64,000 nt of DNA, taken from assembly GCF_003097495.1 (NCBI RefSeq), contig NZ_QEOP01000002.1, positions 186,001 through 250,000 of the forward strand, in the 5' to 3' direction. A program made the translations under genes and the position numbers. This DNA is from Amnibacterium flavum. Its GTDB lineage: Bacteria > Actinomycetota > Actinomycetes > Actinomycetales > Microbacteriaceae. This document shows positions 36,035 to 44,968 of this stretch, piece after piece (the stretch's first letter is position 1; each line of letters starts with the position of its first letter). The notes below the pieces were generated by a model that was given only the letters and a program-made list of their open reading frames with translations, made no database searches and had not been told where the DNA came from.

Positions 36035-36877
36035 ATGAAGCTAGCGCGGCTGGGCGAGATCGGGCACGAGGTGCCGGTGCTCGTCGATGGTGATCGGTAT
36101 CTCGACCTCCGGGGGGTCGTCACGGATATCGACGCCCACGCGCTTTCGGTCGAGGGGCTGAGGAGGATCTCTGAGGCGGCCGGGTCGCTGCCTGAGCTCG
36201 AGGATGCCGCCGGGCGCCGCATCGGTGCCCCGCTCACGCGTCCGGGAGCTGTCATCTGCATCGGCATGAACTACGCCGCGCACGCCGCCGAGTCCGGTTC
36301 CGAGCCGCCCACCATTCCGATCATGTTCCTCAAGGCGCCCAACACCGTCGGCGGCCCCGACGACGAGGTCGCCATCCCGCGCCGGAGTGAGAAGACCGAC
36401 TGGGAGGTCGAACTGGCCGTCGTCATCGGGGAGCGCGCCCTCTATCTCGACTCACCCGCCGATGCGCGGAGGCACATCGCCGGATATCTCGTCGCCAACG
36501 ATCTCTCGGAGCGCGAGTTCCAGATCGAGCTCTCGGGTGGTCAGTGGAGCAAGGGCAAGGTCAGCCCGGGGTTCAGTCCTCTCGGCCCCTGGCTCGTCAC
36601 GAGCGACGAGATCGACCCGTCGGATCTGCGCCTCCGCAGCTGGGTCAACGGCGAACCGCGACAGGACTCCTCGACGGCCGACCTGATCTTCGATGTCGAC
36701 CACATCGTGTGGCATCTCAGCCAGTTCATGGCGCTCGACCCCGGAGATGTCATCATGACCGGCACGCCCGAAGGCGTCGCGCTCTCGGGACGATTCCCCT
36801 ACCTCAAGGCCGGTGACGTCGTCGAGATCGAGATCGAGGGTCTCGGCCGCCAGCGCCAGGTCTTCGCACAGGCATGA
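36035..36877 (+). CDS. Fumarylacetoacetate hydrolase-family protein (likely 2,4-diketo-3-deoxy-L-fuconate hydrolase)
   Basis: This 280-residue FAH-family enzyme has ICIGMNYAAHAAESG, the KAPNTV segment, metal ligands in DWEVELAVVIGE, and the GDVIMTGTPEGVA motif. The family cleaves C-C bonds in 2,4-diketo acids. Next to L-fuconate dehydratase and an SDR, it fits the last step of the oxidative L-fucose route, giving pyruvate and lactate. The ATG at 36035 has a GAGGGAG ribosome site, and the stop overlaps the next start (ATGA). Confidence 0.88.
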   Translation: MKLARLGEIGHEVPVLVDGDRYLDLRGVVTDIDAHALSVEGLRRISEAAGSLPELEDAAGRRIGAPLTRPGAVICIGMNYAAHAAESGSEPPTIPIMFLKAPNTVGGPDDEVAIPRRSEKTDWEVELAVVIGERALYLDSPADARRHIAGYLVANDLSEREFQIELSGGQWSKGKVSPGFSPLGPWLVTSDEIDPSDLRLRSWVNGEPRQDSSTADLIFDVDHIVWHLSQFMALDPGDVIMTGTPEGVALSGRFPYLKAGDVVEIEIEGLGRQRQVFAQA

Positions 36878-37647
36878 ACGGACAGGTGCACAGCATGGAA
36901 TTCTCGGGTCTCGTCGCAGTCGTCACAGGTGGCGCCTCCGGCATCGGGGCATCGGTCGTGCAACGACTTCTGGACGGCGGGGCACGTGTCGCCGTGCTCG
37001 ACCTGCGCATCGACACAGCGCATCCCGACACCTTCGCGGTCGAGGCCGATGTCTCCGACCTCGCGTCGGTGCAGAAGGCGATCGACGCCGTGGCCGCCGA
37101 GCTCGGCGGCATCGACATCGTGGTCAACAACGCGGGCATCGGGGCTCAGGGATCGGTCGAGACCGTCGATGAGGCGGAGTGGGCGAGAGTTCTCAGCATC
37201 AACGTCACCGGCATGGCTCGCGTCGCCAGCGCGGCGCTGCCGTATCTGCGCCGATCGGGTGCGGCCGCCATCGTGAACACCTCATCGGTCGCCGCGACCG
37301 CGGGGCTGCCGGCGAGGGCGCTCTACAGTGCATCGAAGGGTGCCGTGCTCGCCCTGACCCGCGCCATGGCGGCCGATCACATCAGGGAGGGCATCCGCGT
37401 CAACGCCGTCAACCCGGGCACCGCCGACACCCCGTGGGTGAGCCGACTGCTCGACTCGGCCGACGACCCGGGAGCAGAGCGCGCAGCGCTCAACGCCCGC
37501 CAGCCCCACGGGCGCCTCGTCGACCCGAACGAGGTCGCCGAAGCAATCGCCTACCTTGCGAGCCCGCGCAATCGCTCGACGACCGGCACCAGCATCGCGG
37601 TCGACGGCGGCATGCAGGAGCTCCGACTGCGTCCGGTCCACGACTGA
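36874..37647 (+). CDS. SDR (likely 2-keto-3-deoxy-L-fuconate dehydrogenase)
   Basis: This 257-residue classical SDR shows TGGASGIGASV, NNAGIGAQGS, the catalytic VNTSSVAATAGLPARALYSASKGA region (Ser, then Y-x-x-x-K in YSASK), and INVTG. An Asp-ended second strand (VLDLR) favours NAD+. The gene overlaps the FAH gene by four bases. In the fuconate pathway an SDR oxidises 2-keto-3-deoxy-L-fuconate before the FAH step, so that role is inferred from context. Confidence 0.88.
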   Translation: MNGQVHSMEFSGLVAVVTGGASGIGASVVQRLLDGGARVAVLDLRIDTAHPDTFAVEADVSDLASVQKAIDAVAAELGGIDIVVNNAGIGAQGSVETVDEAEWARVLSINVTGMARVASAALPYLRRSGAAAIVNTSSVAATAGLPARALYSASKGAVLALTRAMAADHIREGIRVNAVNPGTADTPWVSRLLDSADDPGAERAALNARQPHGRLVDPNEVAEAIAYLASPRNRSTTGTSIAVDGGMQELRLRPVHD

Positions 37648-37698
37648 TATCGAGTCCGTGCGCAGCTCGACCGCCGCCCCGAGGATCAGCTGATCGGT

Positions 37699-37733
37699 GG
37701 GCCTGGCGGCCCAGTGCGGAAGGCGGGACTTGA
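37699..37733. repeat. Direct repeat of tRNA-Leu 3' end (orphan copy)
   Basis: This 35-base segment is identical to 37859-37893 and contains the last 19 bases of the tRNA-Leu gene plus its downstream hairpin. The match ends abruptly at both sides. It has the look of an old attachment-site copy or a local duplication. Confidence 0.8.
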
Positions 37734-37858
37734 TCCCCATCGCTCGGCCGTCACGCCGCTACGCGTCGCGCCGGAACCGGCGACGTGGGCCCACCGCACC
37801 ACCTGGCTTGACCGGCCGGCGGGGACCCCGGCGCGATCTCGCGGGCGCCTTCCGCCCA

Positions 37859-37873
37859 GGGCCTGGCGGCCCA
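37859..37873 (-). terminator. tRNA-Leu terminator hairpin
   Basis: GGGCC-TGGCG-GCCC forms a short GC hairpin one base after the tRNA 3' end on the reverse strand. Confidence 0.5.
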
Positions 37874-37893
37874 GTGCGGAAGGCGGGACTTGA
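37859..37893. repeat. Direct repeat covering tRNA-Leu 3' end
   Basis: This is the second copy of the 35-base repeat, spanning the tRNA acceptor/T-arm end and the GGGCC-TGGC-GGCCC hairpin; exactly 160 bases from the orphan copy. Confidence 0.8.
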
Positions 37894-37956
37894 ACCCGCA
37901 CGCTCGAAAGCACAGGAACCTAAATCCTGCGTGTCTGCCAATTTCACCACTCCCGC
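37875..37956 (-). tRNA. tRNA-Leu (anticodon TAG)
   Basis: The reverse strand folds as a class II tRNA. The acceptor stem GCGGGAG pairs with CTTCCGC, the D-arm contains TGGTGAAATTGGCAGACA, and the anticodon arm is CAGGA-TTTAGGT-TCCTG. A short variable arm and the T-loop GGTTCAAGTC follow. The anticodon TAG reads CTA/CTN leucine codons. No CCA is encoded. Confidence 0.95.
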
Positions 37957-38093
37957 GTGACAGCAAGTTTAGAAGCCGCCCGGCCCCAGCCGGTTACTCG
38001 CGCAAAAGGGCCCGCGCGGGGTGCCGGAAGCGGTGAGCGGCCGCCGGAAGGCGAGCCCCGAAGGTGGTGGGACTCGCGTTCCGGCGACCCGGG

Positions 38094-39245
38094 TTATCGT
38101 CGCGCCATCGCGGGTCGACGACGGAACGCGACGAGCATGAGGCCGAGGGCGAGCAGGGCTGCCCCGCCGGCGGTGAGTCCCGACGTGTCGACGCCGGTGC
38201 TGGCGAGCTCACCAGCAGGAGTCGTGCCGGCCGGTGCCGTTTCGACGGTGTAGCTCGCCGACGCGTCGGGAGCGGTGCCGTTGCTGACCGTGACCGTGAA
38301 GGTCGACGATCCCGGTGTGGTCGGCGTGCCGGTGATGGCACCGGTGGTCGAATCGAGGGAGAGTCCGGGGGGAAGCGATCCGCTCGTCACCGTGTAGGTG
38401 AAGCCGGGCGTTCCGTCGGCCGTGATCGTGAAGACGTAATCGACGCCCGCGATGGCAGCGACCGGCGTGCCCGAGGTGATCGTCGGGGCGATCGTTGTCA
38501 CCGGTTCGACTCCCTGGGCGCATCCTGTCGGCACCGTGATGTCGGTATTGATCAGGGTCACCGCGTCTTTGGCGAGCAGCCGGCCGGCGACAGTGCTGTC
38601 CGATTCGGTGCTGATCGAAACCCCGGCCAGGATCGTGCCGACGAAGTCGGCGCTCGTGTCGAGGGAGGCGGAGCTGCCGACCTGCCAGAAGACGTTGCAG
38701 GCACTGGCTCCGTTGATGAGGAGCACTTGGGTATCCGACCCGATTGTCAACGAGCTGGAGGCCTGGAACACCCACACCGACTCTGCAGACCCGTCGAGGG
38801 TCACCGTTCCGTTGTTGGGAAGGAGGAGCGCTCCTCCGGAGTAGACGCCAGGTGTCAGGACTCGACCCACGATGTTGGCCAGGCCGGATTCGGTGGGAGA
38901 GAGGCTGGCAGCGACCAACGAGGCGTTGGTCAGATCCAGCTGCGCCTGCGCGGCCACCGAGTCGGTGTAGTGAGTAGTGCCGGACGTCTGGGTCCCGGTG
39001 AACCCGGTTGCGGCAGTGGCCGGGGCGGGGCTCAGCCCGAGGTCTCCGGCGATGGTCGACGCGCCCGTGTTCGTGATAGCGCTGCCACCGAGCACCGCGA
39101 AGGTCTCGGCGTCGCCGAGGTTCACCGGCCCGCTGATAGCCGTGTCGGCCTGTGCAGCGCCCGCTGAGGAGAGCGACAGCCCTGCCACAGCAAGAGCAGC
39201 GACGGCGCTGAGAGCAGCGCGGCGATGAAGAATCGAATTGGTCAT
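38094..39245 (-). CDS. Ice-binding family (DUF3494) surface protein with Ig-like domain and LPXTG-like anchor
   Basis: This 383-residue exported protein has a signal peptide (about residues 1-34, ending AQA). A DUF3494 ice-binding beta-solenoid follows with [27 protein letters not shown] and [11 protein letters not shown]. Then come a putative Ig (He_PIG-like) domain ending in [14 protein letters not shown] and a C-terminal [10 protein letters not shown], hydrophobic helix, Arg-rich tail that resembles a sortase-type anchor. DUF3494 proteins bind ice crystals and are common in cold-living bacteria. A hairpin overlies its ribosome-binding region. Confidence 0.88.
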   Translation of the reverse strand: MTNSILHRRAALSAVAALAVAGLSLSSAGAAQADTAISGPVNLGDAETFAVLGGSAITNTGASTIAGDLGLSPAPATAATGFTGTQTSGTTHYTDSVAAQAQLDLTNASLVAASLSPTESGLANIVGRVLTPGVYSGGALLLPNNGTVTLDGSAESVWVFQASSSLTIGSDTQVLLINGASACNVFWQVGSSASLDTSADFVGTILAGVSISTESDSTVAGRLLAKDAVTLINTDITVPTGCAQGVEPVTTIAPTITSGTPVAAIAGVDYVFTITADGTPGFTYTVTSGSLPPGLSLDSTTGAITGTPTTPGSSTFTVTVSNGTAPDASASYTVETAPAGTTPAGELASTGVDTSGLTAGGAALLALGLMLVAFRRRPAMARR

Positions 39246-39248
39246 AGT

Positions 39249-39264
39249 CAGTTCCCCCGAACTG
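39249..39264 (-). promoter_or_regulatory. Hairpin over the ribosome-binding region of the ice-binding gene
   Basis: CAGTTC-GGGG-GAACTG forms a 6-bp stem whose loop holds the G-rich ribosome site, 3 bases before the start codon. Confidence 0.45.
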
Positions 39265-39406
39265 GCTGAGAGGGGCTTAGGGAACCAGTGCGTTCAGAAC
39301 CATCGACCTCTGTGTGTTCCCGGTCTATCAGGCCTTTTGTCGTTCGCCTAAGTTTCCGGGCCTACTGGGGGTTAAGCCTCGGTGGGAGATTCGGCCTGAT
39401 CGGCCC

Positions 39407-39847
39407 TCAGCTCAGCGACTCGATCAACGACTTCAGGTCGCCGAGCAGGCGCCCCCGATCGCTCTCGGAGAGGGAGGAGATCATCCGCTGCTCGACCCGA
39501 GCCACCGCTCGGCTGGCCTCGACGACGAGGCTCTGGCCGGCCGGGGTGAGCTCCGCCGGTCGGGCGCGCCCCTGCGCGACGGTGTCGGCGCGCGCGACCA
39601 GCCCGCGCTCCTGGAGGCCGCGGAGCACCTCGTTCATCGACTGCCGGGTGACGAAGGCGCCCCGGGCGAGCTCGGCGTTGGAGGTTCCCGGATTCTGTCG
39701 CAGCAGTTCGAGACACGAGTACTGGGACACGGTCAGACCCAGTGGGCGCAGTTCGGAGTCCATGGCGACGTTCTCCGCCGTTGCCGCCTGCTTCAGCGTG
39801 TACCCGATCGACCGGTCCAGCGGTCCGACCATCCGTTCTTGACTCAT
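39407..39847 (-). CDS. MarR-family transcriptional regulator
   Basis: This 146-residue regulator has the MarR winged helix: SQYSCLELLRQNPGTSNAELARG by landmarks SNAELARG and RQSMNEVLRGLQERGLV, followed by the wing and a helical dimerisation tail. The ATG at 39847 has an AGGA ribosome site; an upstream ATG (39865) lies inside the operator region and is less likely. It is divergent from a VOC-family gene; two copies of a 16-bp near-palindrome lie between them, so it probably represses both itself and the neighbour. Confidence 0.88.
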   Translation of the reverse strand: MSQERMVGPLDRSIGYTLKQAATAENVAMDSELRPLGLTVSQYSCLELLRQNPGTSNAELARGAFVTRQSMNEVLRGLQERGLVARADTVAQGRARPAELTPAGQSLVVEASRAVARVEQRMISSLSESDRGRLLGDLKSLIESLS

Positions 39848-39887
39848 GTCAGTATCCTGACACATAATGCATGTAAGGAACCTGACA
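39847..39887. promoter_or_regulatory. Twin MarR operators in the divergent promoter
   Basis: Two sites with the same layout: TGTCAG-TATC-CTGACA (39847-39862, perfect) and TGTAAG-GAAC-CTGACA (39872-39887), 25 bases apart centre to centre. Confidence 0.65.
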
Positions 39888-39917
39888 TATTTGGTTCACA
39901 ATTGGATGGAGCACCTC

Positions 39918-40286
39918 ATGACCGTCACCGGACTCGACTTCCTTGCCCTGCAGGTCACCGACCTCGAGCGCGCAGCCGCCTTCTACGAGGACAGGCTGGG
40001 GCTGCGCCGTGCCGCGTTCAGCCCGCCCCACGCCGTCGTCTTCGACACCACGCCCGCCTTCGCCGTGCGGGAGCCAATGCCCGGATTCGATCCCGCCGCC
40101 GTCGGTCCGTGGGCGGGAGCGGGTGTCGTTCTCTGGTTGCAGAGCGACGCGACCCAGGAGCTGCACGACTCCCTCGCCGATGGGGGAGTGGAGATCGTCA
40201 CCGCTCCGACGCCGGGCCCGTTCGGCCTGATGTTCGCCTTCCGCGACCCCGACGGCTACGTCATCACGATCCACGACCAGGTCTGA
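39918..40286 (+). CDS. VOC-family (glyoxalase/bleomycin resistance fold) protein
   Basis: This 122-residue protein has the vicinal-oxygen-chelate fold: LDFLALQVTDLERAAAFYED at the start and FRDPDGYVITI at the end, with a conserved Glu/His-type metal pattern. It may detoxify an electrophile or bind a drug. The ATG at 39918 has a GGAG ribosome site. It is controlled most likely by the divergent MarR protein. Confidence 0.82.
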   Translation: MTVTGLDFLALQVTDLERAAAFYEDRLGLRRAAFSPPHAVVFDTTPAFAVREPMPGFDPAAVGPWAGAGVVLWLQSDATQELHDSLADGGVEIVTAPTPGPFGLMFAFRDPDGYVITIHDQV

Positions 40287-40288
40287 CC

Positions 40289-41161
40289 ATGCGCCGCCAC
40301 ACGACTGTCATCGAGACGCGCGGGCCCTGGTCGCTCACGACGAGCCGGACCTTCTGGGAGGGATTCACCCCAGCTGCCCTGGCATCTCGGGCCGACGAGG
40401 CGCTCCGCACCGTCTTCGTCGCCGAGGCGGACTGGCGCGCAGTCGAGGCCGTCGTCACGCAGGACGGTGACTCGACGCGCATCGAGGTCGATGGCGAAGG
40501 GGATCTCGATGCCGCGGCCGAGCAGGTCGCGCGGTTCCTCGCACTCGATATCGACGCCACCGGATGGCCGGAGGTGGGGGAGCGCGACCCGGTCATCGCC
40601 GCCGCACAGGCCGAGCTGCCCGGCTTGCGTCCGTGCGGTTTCCACTCGCCCTACGAGGCAGCGGCGTGGGCGGTGCTGTCTCAGCGCATCCGGATCGTCC
40701 AGGCGGCGAAACTGCGGTCCGAGCTGACCGCCGGGTTCGGCGAGAACGGAGCGTTCCCCGGGCCCGAGGCGCTGCTCGCCGCGACTCCTGAGCTTCCGGG
40801 GCGCAAGACGGAGTACCTGCACGCCGTCGCCGAGGCGGCGCTCGACGGCCTGCTCGATGCGACGGCGTTGCGGTCCGTTCCGCCGGAGGAGGCCATCGAA
40901 CGCGTGCAGCAGGTAAAGGGTCTCGGACCGTTCGCCGCTGAGCTGGTCGTCATCCGCGGCGCGAACGCTCCCGATGCTCTGCCGACCCACGAGGGTCGAC
41001 TCGACGCGGAGGTGGTCGAGCAGTACGGCGAGGGTCGCAGCCTCGCCGACATCTCGGAGGCGTGGCGGCCCTTCCGATCGTGGGCCGCCGTGCATCTGCG
41101 CGCGTTGCGCGAGGCGCGCACTCACGAGATCGAAGGGCATCAGCGGTCGAGCCGGTCCTGA
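40289..41161 (+). CDS. DNA-3-methyladenine glycosylase II-type (HhH-GPD) enzyme
   Basis: This 290-residue protein has an N-terminal AlkA-like beta domain and a helix-hairpin-helix GPD domain with VKGLGPFAAELVVIRG, then a downstream acidic region expected to hold the catalytic Asp. It should remove alkylated bases in base-excision repair. The ATG at 40289 follows the VOC gene stop by two bases, so the two may be co-transcribed under MarR control. Confidence 0.82.
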   Translation: MRRHTTVIETRGPWSLTTSRTFWEGFTPAALASRADEALRTVFVAEADWRAVEAVVTQDGDSTRIEVDGEGDLDAAAEQVARFLALDIDATGWPEVGERDPVIAAAQAELPGLRPCGFHSPYEAAAWAVLSQRIRIVQAAKLRSELTAGFGENGAFPGPEALLAATPELPGRKTEYLHAVAEAALDGLLDATALRSVPPEEAIERVQQVKGLGPFAAELVVIRGANAPDALPTHEGRLDAEVVEQYGEGRSLADISEAWRPFRSWAAVHLRALREARTHEIEGHQRSSRS

Positions 41162-41230
41162 TCTCGGCCGGGTCGTAGTGTCTGTGGACAATTCGGGCGA
41201 GGCGGCTCGTCCGCGCTCGACACTGACGGG

Positions 41231-42460
41231 ATGTCGAGTCCTGTTCAGACGATCACCGACCTGGTCCGGCAGCGCGTTCTGCGCGACGGTGTGGACCTCT
41301 CCGCCGATGCCGAACTGGCGAACCAGTACGTCCGCGACGAGGTGCGCCGGTACGGCGAACGCGCACTGACCGGGAGCGATCCGCTGCTCGCCGACGACCT
41401 GGCCGCGCATCGCCAGGTGCTCGCCGCGGTCAACGGATTCGGTCCGCTGCAGCCGCTGCTCGACGACCCGACCGTCGAAGAGTTGTGGATCAACGGTCCG
41501 AGCCGCATCTTCGCGGCGCGCGGCGGCATCCCCGAACTCACCTCGATCGTGCTCAGCGACGACGAGATCCGAGCGCTCGTGGAGCGGATGCTCGCGGGAA
41601 CCGGGCGCCGCGTGGATCATTCCTCCCCGTTCGTCGACGCGTCGCTGCCCGACGGGTCGCGACTGCACGTGGTGATCCCCGACGTCACCCGCAAGCACTG
41701 GGCGGTGAACATCCGCAAGTTCGGACGCGGCATCCGGGACCTCGGTCAGCTCGTCGAGGCGGGCTCGCTCGGGCGGGATGCCGCCGAGTTCCTGCGGATG
41801 GGCGTCCTCGCCGGCTGCAACATCCTCGTCTCGGGAGCGACCCAAGCCGGCAAGACCACGATGCTCGGGGCCCTGCTCGCGGCCGCACGTCCGGGCGAGC
41901 GCGTAGTGACCGTCGAGGAGACGTTCGAGCTCGACCTCCGCTCCCGCGATGTCGTCGCGATGCAGTGCCGTCAGCCCAGCCTCGAAGGCACCGGCGAGGT
42001 GACGCTGCGGCGGCTGGTGAAGGAGGCGCTGCGCATGCGGCCCGACCGTCTCGTCGTCGGCGAAGTGCGCGAGGCGGAATCGCTGGACCTCCTCATCGCG
42101 CTCAGCAGCGGGATCCCGGGGGCCTGCAGCATCCATGCCGGCACAGCCCGCGAGGCCCTCGTCAAGCTGTGCACGCTTCCGCTGCTCGCCGGCCGCAACA
42201 TCGATGGCGCGTTCGTCGTGCCGACGGTCGCCGCGAGCATCGACATCGTCGTCCACTGCGCGATGACCCGTGGCGGCGAGCGTCGGGTGATGGAGATCAT
42301 CGCTCCCACCGGTCGGATCGACGGGTCGGTGATCGAGGCGAGCGTGCTGTTCGCACGGGACTCGACCGGGCTGAGGGCGACGGGCAGTCACCCGGAGAAG
42401 CTGGGCAAGTTCGAAGCGGCAGGCCTCGACCCCGCTCATGTGCTGGGTCGTGCCGCGTGA
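41231..42460 (+). CDS. tadA: Tad pilus assembly ATPase TadA/CpaF
   Basis: This 409-residue secretion ATPase has Walker A GATQAGKTT with K208, the Asp/His boxes (VVTVEETFELDL), Walker B LVVGEVREAES and SIHAGTAREAL. It drives assembly of type IVb (Flp/Tad) pili. The stop overlaps the tadB start in a GTGA. The pilin-like gene of the locus is split by an integrated element, so pilus function is doubtful in this state. Confidence 0.92.
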   Translation: MSSPVQTITDLVRQRVLRDGVDLSADAELANQYVRDEVRRYGERALTGSDPLLADDLAAHRQVLAAVNGFGPLQPLLDDPTVEELWINGPSRIFAARGGIPELTSIVLSDDEIRALVERMLAGTGRRVDHSSPFVDASLPDGSRLHVVIPDVTRKHWAVNIRKFGRGIRDLGQLVEAGSLGRDAAEFLRMGVLAGCNILVSGATQAGKTTMLGALLAAARPGERVVTVEETFELDLRSRDVVAMQCRQPSLEGTGEVTLRRLVKEALRMRPDRLVVGEVREAESLDLLIALSSGIPGACSIHAGTAREALVKLCTLPLLAGRNIDGAFVVPTVAASIDIVVHCAMTRGGERRVMEIIAPTGRIDGSVIEASVLFARDSTGLRATGSHPEKLGKFEAAGLDPAHVLGRAA

Positions 42461-43320
42461 TCTTCCTGCTCGGTATCGCCCTCGCCGCAGGGCTCCTGCT
42501 CACGGCATCGCCGTGGCTGTGGCCGCGCACGGGGGCGACGATGGAGAGACCCATCGCGCGCCCGGGTCGGATCCGCCTGCTGCTCGATGCCGCCGGCTTG
42601 CCCCGCCTCCCGACCTCGATGTTCGTCGCCGCGTCGGTCGTCGTCGGCGCACTCGCGGGGGCGGTCCTGCTCGTGGTCACCGCCATCCCGGCGGCAGCGG
42701 CGCTCGCCGCGGTCGGTGCGGGCTTCGTTCCGGCGTTGGTCCTCCAGTCCCGCCGCTCCAGAGCGGTGAAGGCCGGTCGTCTTGCCTGGCCCGACGTTCT
42801 CGACCACCTCGTCGGGTCGGTGCGGTCGGGGGTCGCGATGCCGGAGGCGGTCGCCCAGCTCGCAACGGTCGGGCCGCCCGCGCTTCGTCCGGCGTTCTCG
42901 GCATTCGCACGGAGCTACGCCGTGACGGGCAGCTTCGGCATCAGCGTCGACGAGTTGAAGCATCTGCTCGCCGACCCGGTCGCCGACCGCATCATCGAGA
43001 CGCTGCGCATGGCCCGCGAGGTCGGCGGCACCGAACTGACCACGGTGCTGCGGGGACTCGCCGCCAACCTCCGCGCCGAGGGGGCGATGCGGGCCGAACT
43101 CGAGGCGCGCCAGTCCTGGGTCTCCAACGCGGCGAAACTGGGTGTCGCCGCACCGTGGATCGTGCTCGTTCTTCTCTCCACGCGCCCCGAGGCCTCGACT
43201 GCCTACTCGTCCCCGACGGGTGTCGCGTTGATCGTGGTCGGCGCCGTCGTCACCGTTGTCGCCTATCGGGTGATGCGGGCGTTGGGTCGTCTGCCCGATG
43301 AGCAGCGGTGGTTCGCGTGA
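42457..43320 (+). CDS. tadB: Tad pilus inner-membrane platform protein TadB
   Basis: This 287-residue type II secretion F-family protein has two N-terminal membrane segments, a cytoplasmic domain (WPDVLDHLVGSVRSGVAMPEA), and two C-terminal membrane segments. It forms half of the platform that TadA drives. It overlaps tadA and tadC by four bases each. Confidence 0.88.
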   Translation: MIFLLGIALAAGLLLTASPWLWPRTGATMERPIARPGRIRLLLDAAGLPRLPTSMFVAASVVVGALAGAVLLVVTAIPAAAALAAVGAGFVPALVLQSRRSRAVKAGRLAWPDVLDHLVGSVRSGVAMPEAVAQLATVGPPALRPAFSAFARSYAVTGSFGISVDELKHLLADPVADRIIETLRMAREVGGTELTTVLRGLAANLRAEGAMRAELEARQSWVSNAAKLGVAAPWIVLVLLSTRPEASTAYSSPTGVALIVVGAVVTVVAYRVMRALGRLPDEQRWFA

Positions 43321-44252
43321 GCAGCGTGCACCTCGGCTGGGCGATCCTGCTCGGCACCTCTCTCGGAATCGGCATCTGGATACTGGTCGGTCGCCTTCCC
43401 GCATTCGCCCGTCCGCGGCTCGCGGCCCGTCTGGCACCCCAGCTCGTCGACCTGTCCGATGAGGCGCGGCGCATCGTCGATCGCAGCACCGCGGATCCGG
43501 GAGCGCTGATCGGCTTCCTGGCTCCGCTTGCCCACAGGGGCAGGGCGGCTATCGAGTCGGTTCTCGGCGGACGCGACACGATTGCGCTGAGGCTGCGGTG
43601 TGCCCGCTCGTTGTCGAGTGTCGAGCACTATCGAGGCCAGCAGTTGCTGGCGATCGTGATCGGGGCGGCGATCGGCGCCGCGGCGTCGGTCATGGTGCTC
43701 GCGGCCGGAGCGACCTCACCGGTTGTGCTGGTGATGCCGGTGACCGGGGCGGTCGGCGGCCTCGTGCTCCGAGACCAGCTGCTCGCGAGATCGGCGAACC
43801 GCAGGAGCCTGCGGATCTCGCAGGAGCTTCCGACGGTGCTCGAGTTCATGACGTTGAGCCTCGCCGCGGGCGAGGGAATCCACGACGCACTGCGCCGCGT
43901 CGGTTCGATCGGGACGGGGGAGTTGGCGAGCGAGTTCCGCGGCGTCACGGCCGAGGTGGCGACGGGCGTTCCCCTAGCCGCGTCGCTGGACAGGTTGTCG
44001 CGGGAGCTCCGGATCCCTCCGCTCAGCCGCGCGCTGGATCAGCTCGTCGCCGCACTCGACCGGGGCGCGCCGCTGGCCGAGGTGCTCAGGGCTCAGGCTC
44101 AGGACTGCCGGGAGCAGTCACGACGCGATCTTCTCGAGCTCGCGGGTCGCAAGGAGGTCGTCATGCTCGTACCGCTGGTGTTCCTCATCCTTCCGTTCAC
44201 GGTTGCATTGGCTGTGTTCCCCGGATTAGTCGTCCTCCAGACCGGGTTCTAG
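43317..44252 (+). CDS. tadC: Tad pilus inner-membrane platform protein TadC
   Basis: This 311-residue F-family protein has LPTVLEFMTLSLAAGEGIHDAL and GVPLAASLDRLS, with four membrane segments. It pairs with TadB. The GTG at 43317 overlaps the tadB stop; an in-frame GTG lies at 43308. A convergent DUF4126 gene follows, then the split pilin-like gene. Confidence 0.88.
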   Translation: MSSVHLGWAILLGTSLGIGIWILVGRLPAFARPRLAARLAPQLVDLSDEARRIVDRSTADPGALIGFLAPLAHRGRAAIESVLGGRDTIALRLRCARSLSSVEHYRGQQLLAIVIGAAIGAAASVMVLAAGATSPVVLVMPVTGAVGGLVLRDQLLARSANRRSLRISQELPTVLEFMTLSLAAGEGIHDALRRVGSIGTGELASEFRGVTAEVATGVPLAASLDRLSRELRIPPLSRALDQLVAALDRGAPLAEVLRAQAQDCREQSRRDLLELAGRKEVVMLVPLVFLILPFTVALAVFPGLVVLQTGF

Positions 44253-44253
44253 C

Positions 44254-44871
44254 TCAGCCGACGGTGGTGATCGCCACCCGGCTGCGTCTTCGGGCGGCTC
44301 TTCGGCGCGCCCAGCGCACCACGAAGAAGGCCGCCACCAGCAATCCGACGAGCACGACGATGACGAGCGCCGGCAGCAGGATCGCAGACGCGACGAGCCC
44401 CACGCTGGCGACGTCCTCCGAGACGCTGAGCGCTGGGGCTCCGATCCCGGCGAGTGCCGTGTTCGCCGCGACCCGAAGGGCAGCTTTGGCAAGGTGGACG
44501 ACGAGCGCGATGACGACGCCGACGACGATGGGCACCCAGCTCCCCGACTCGAAGAACGCACCCGGATCGCTGATCGCCGCGGTCTGAGCGGCCGTTCCCG
44601 ACCCGAACACGATCCCACCCGACGCCGGCCGGACCACGGTCTGCACGATGTCGTTGACACTGTCGAGCGCGGGCACCTTGTCGGCGACGAACTCGATGAC
44701 GAGAAGGACTCCGATGATCCCGAGAACCCATTCGTTCTCGAGCCACGCCCAACCGGATGGGAGCACGACGAGGTCGGTGAACCTGCCGAGCAGCCCGAGC
44801 GCGATCAGCGGGATGTAGGCGTTGAGGCCCGCCGCGGCCGCAAGACCGGTTCCCGCGAGCGCTTCGAGCAT
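44254..44871 (-). CDS. DUF4126 membrane protein
   Basis: This 205-residue protein matches DUF4126: GTGLAAAAGLNAYIPLIALGLLGR at the N-terminus by landmark AAGLNAYIPL, then FVADKVPALDSVND, and four hydrophobic segments with a basic tail. The function is unknown. The ATG at 44871 has a GGAGG ribosome site nine bases upstream. It is convergent with tadC and divergent from the pilin-like gene. Confidence 0.85.
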   Translation of the reverse strand: MLEALAGTGLAAAAGLNAYIPLIALGLLGRFTDLVVLPSGWAWLENEWVLGIIGVLLVIEFVADKVPALDSVNDIVQTVVRPASGGIVFGSGTAAQTAAISDPGAFFESGSWVPIVVGVVIALVVHLAKAALRVAANTALAGIGAPALSVSEDVASVGLVASAILLPALVIVVLVGLLVAAFFVVRWARRRAARRRSRVAITTVG

Positions 44872-44968
44872 GCCTGCCATCCTCCCCGATGAACCTCCGA
44901 TCCGCGAGGGAGAGCGGACCTGTGGATAGATCCGGCGACGCTGTTCGGTCGATGGCGAAGATGCAGGA

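Noticed and set aside
37686-37966. Leftward frames over the tRNA-Leu region
   Set aside because: They are translations of the tRNA gene and its repeat, a common annotation artefact.
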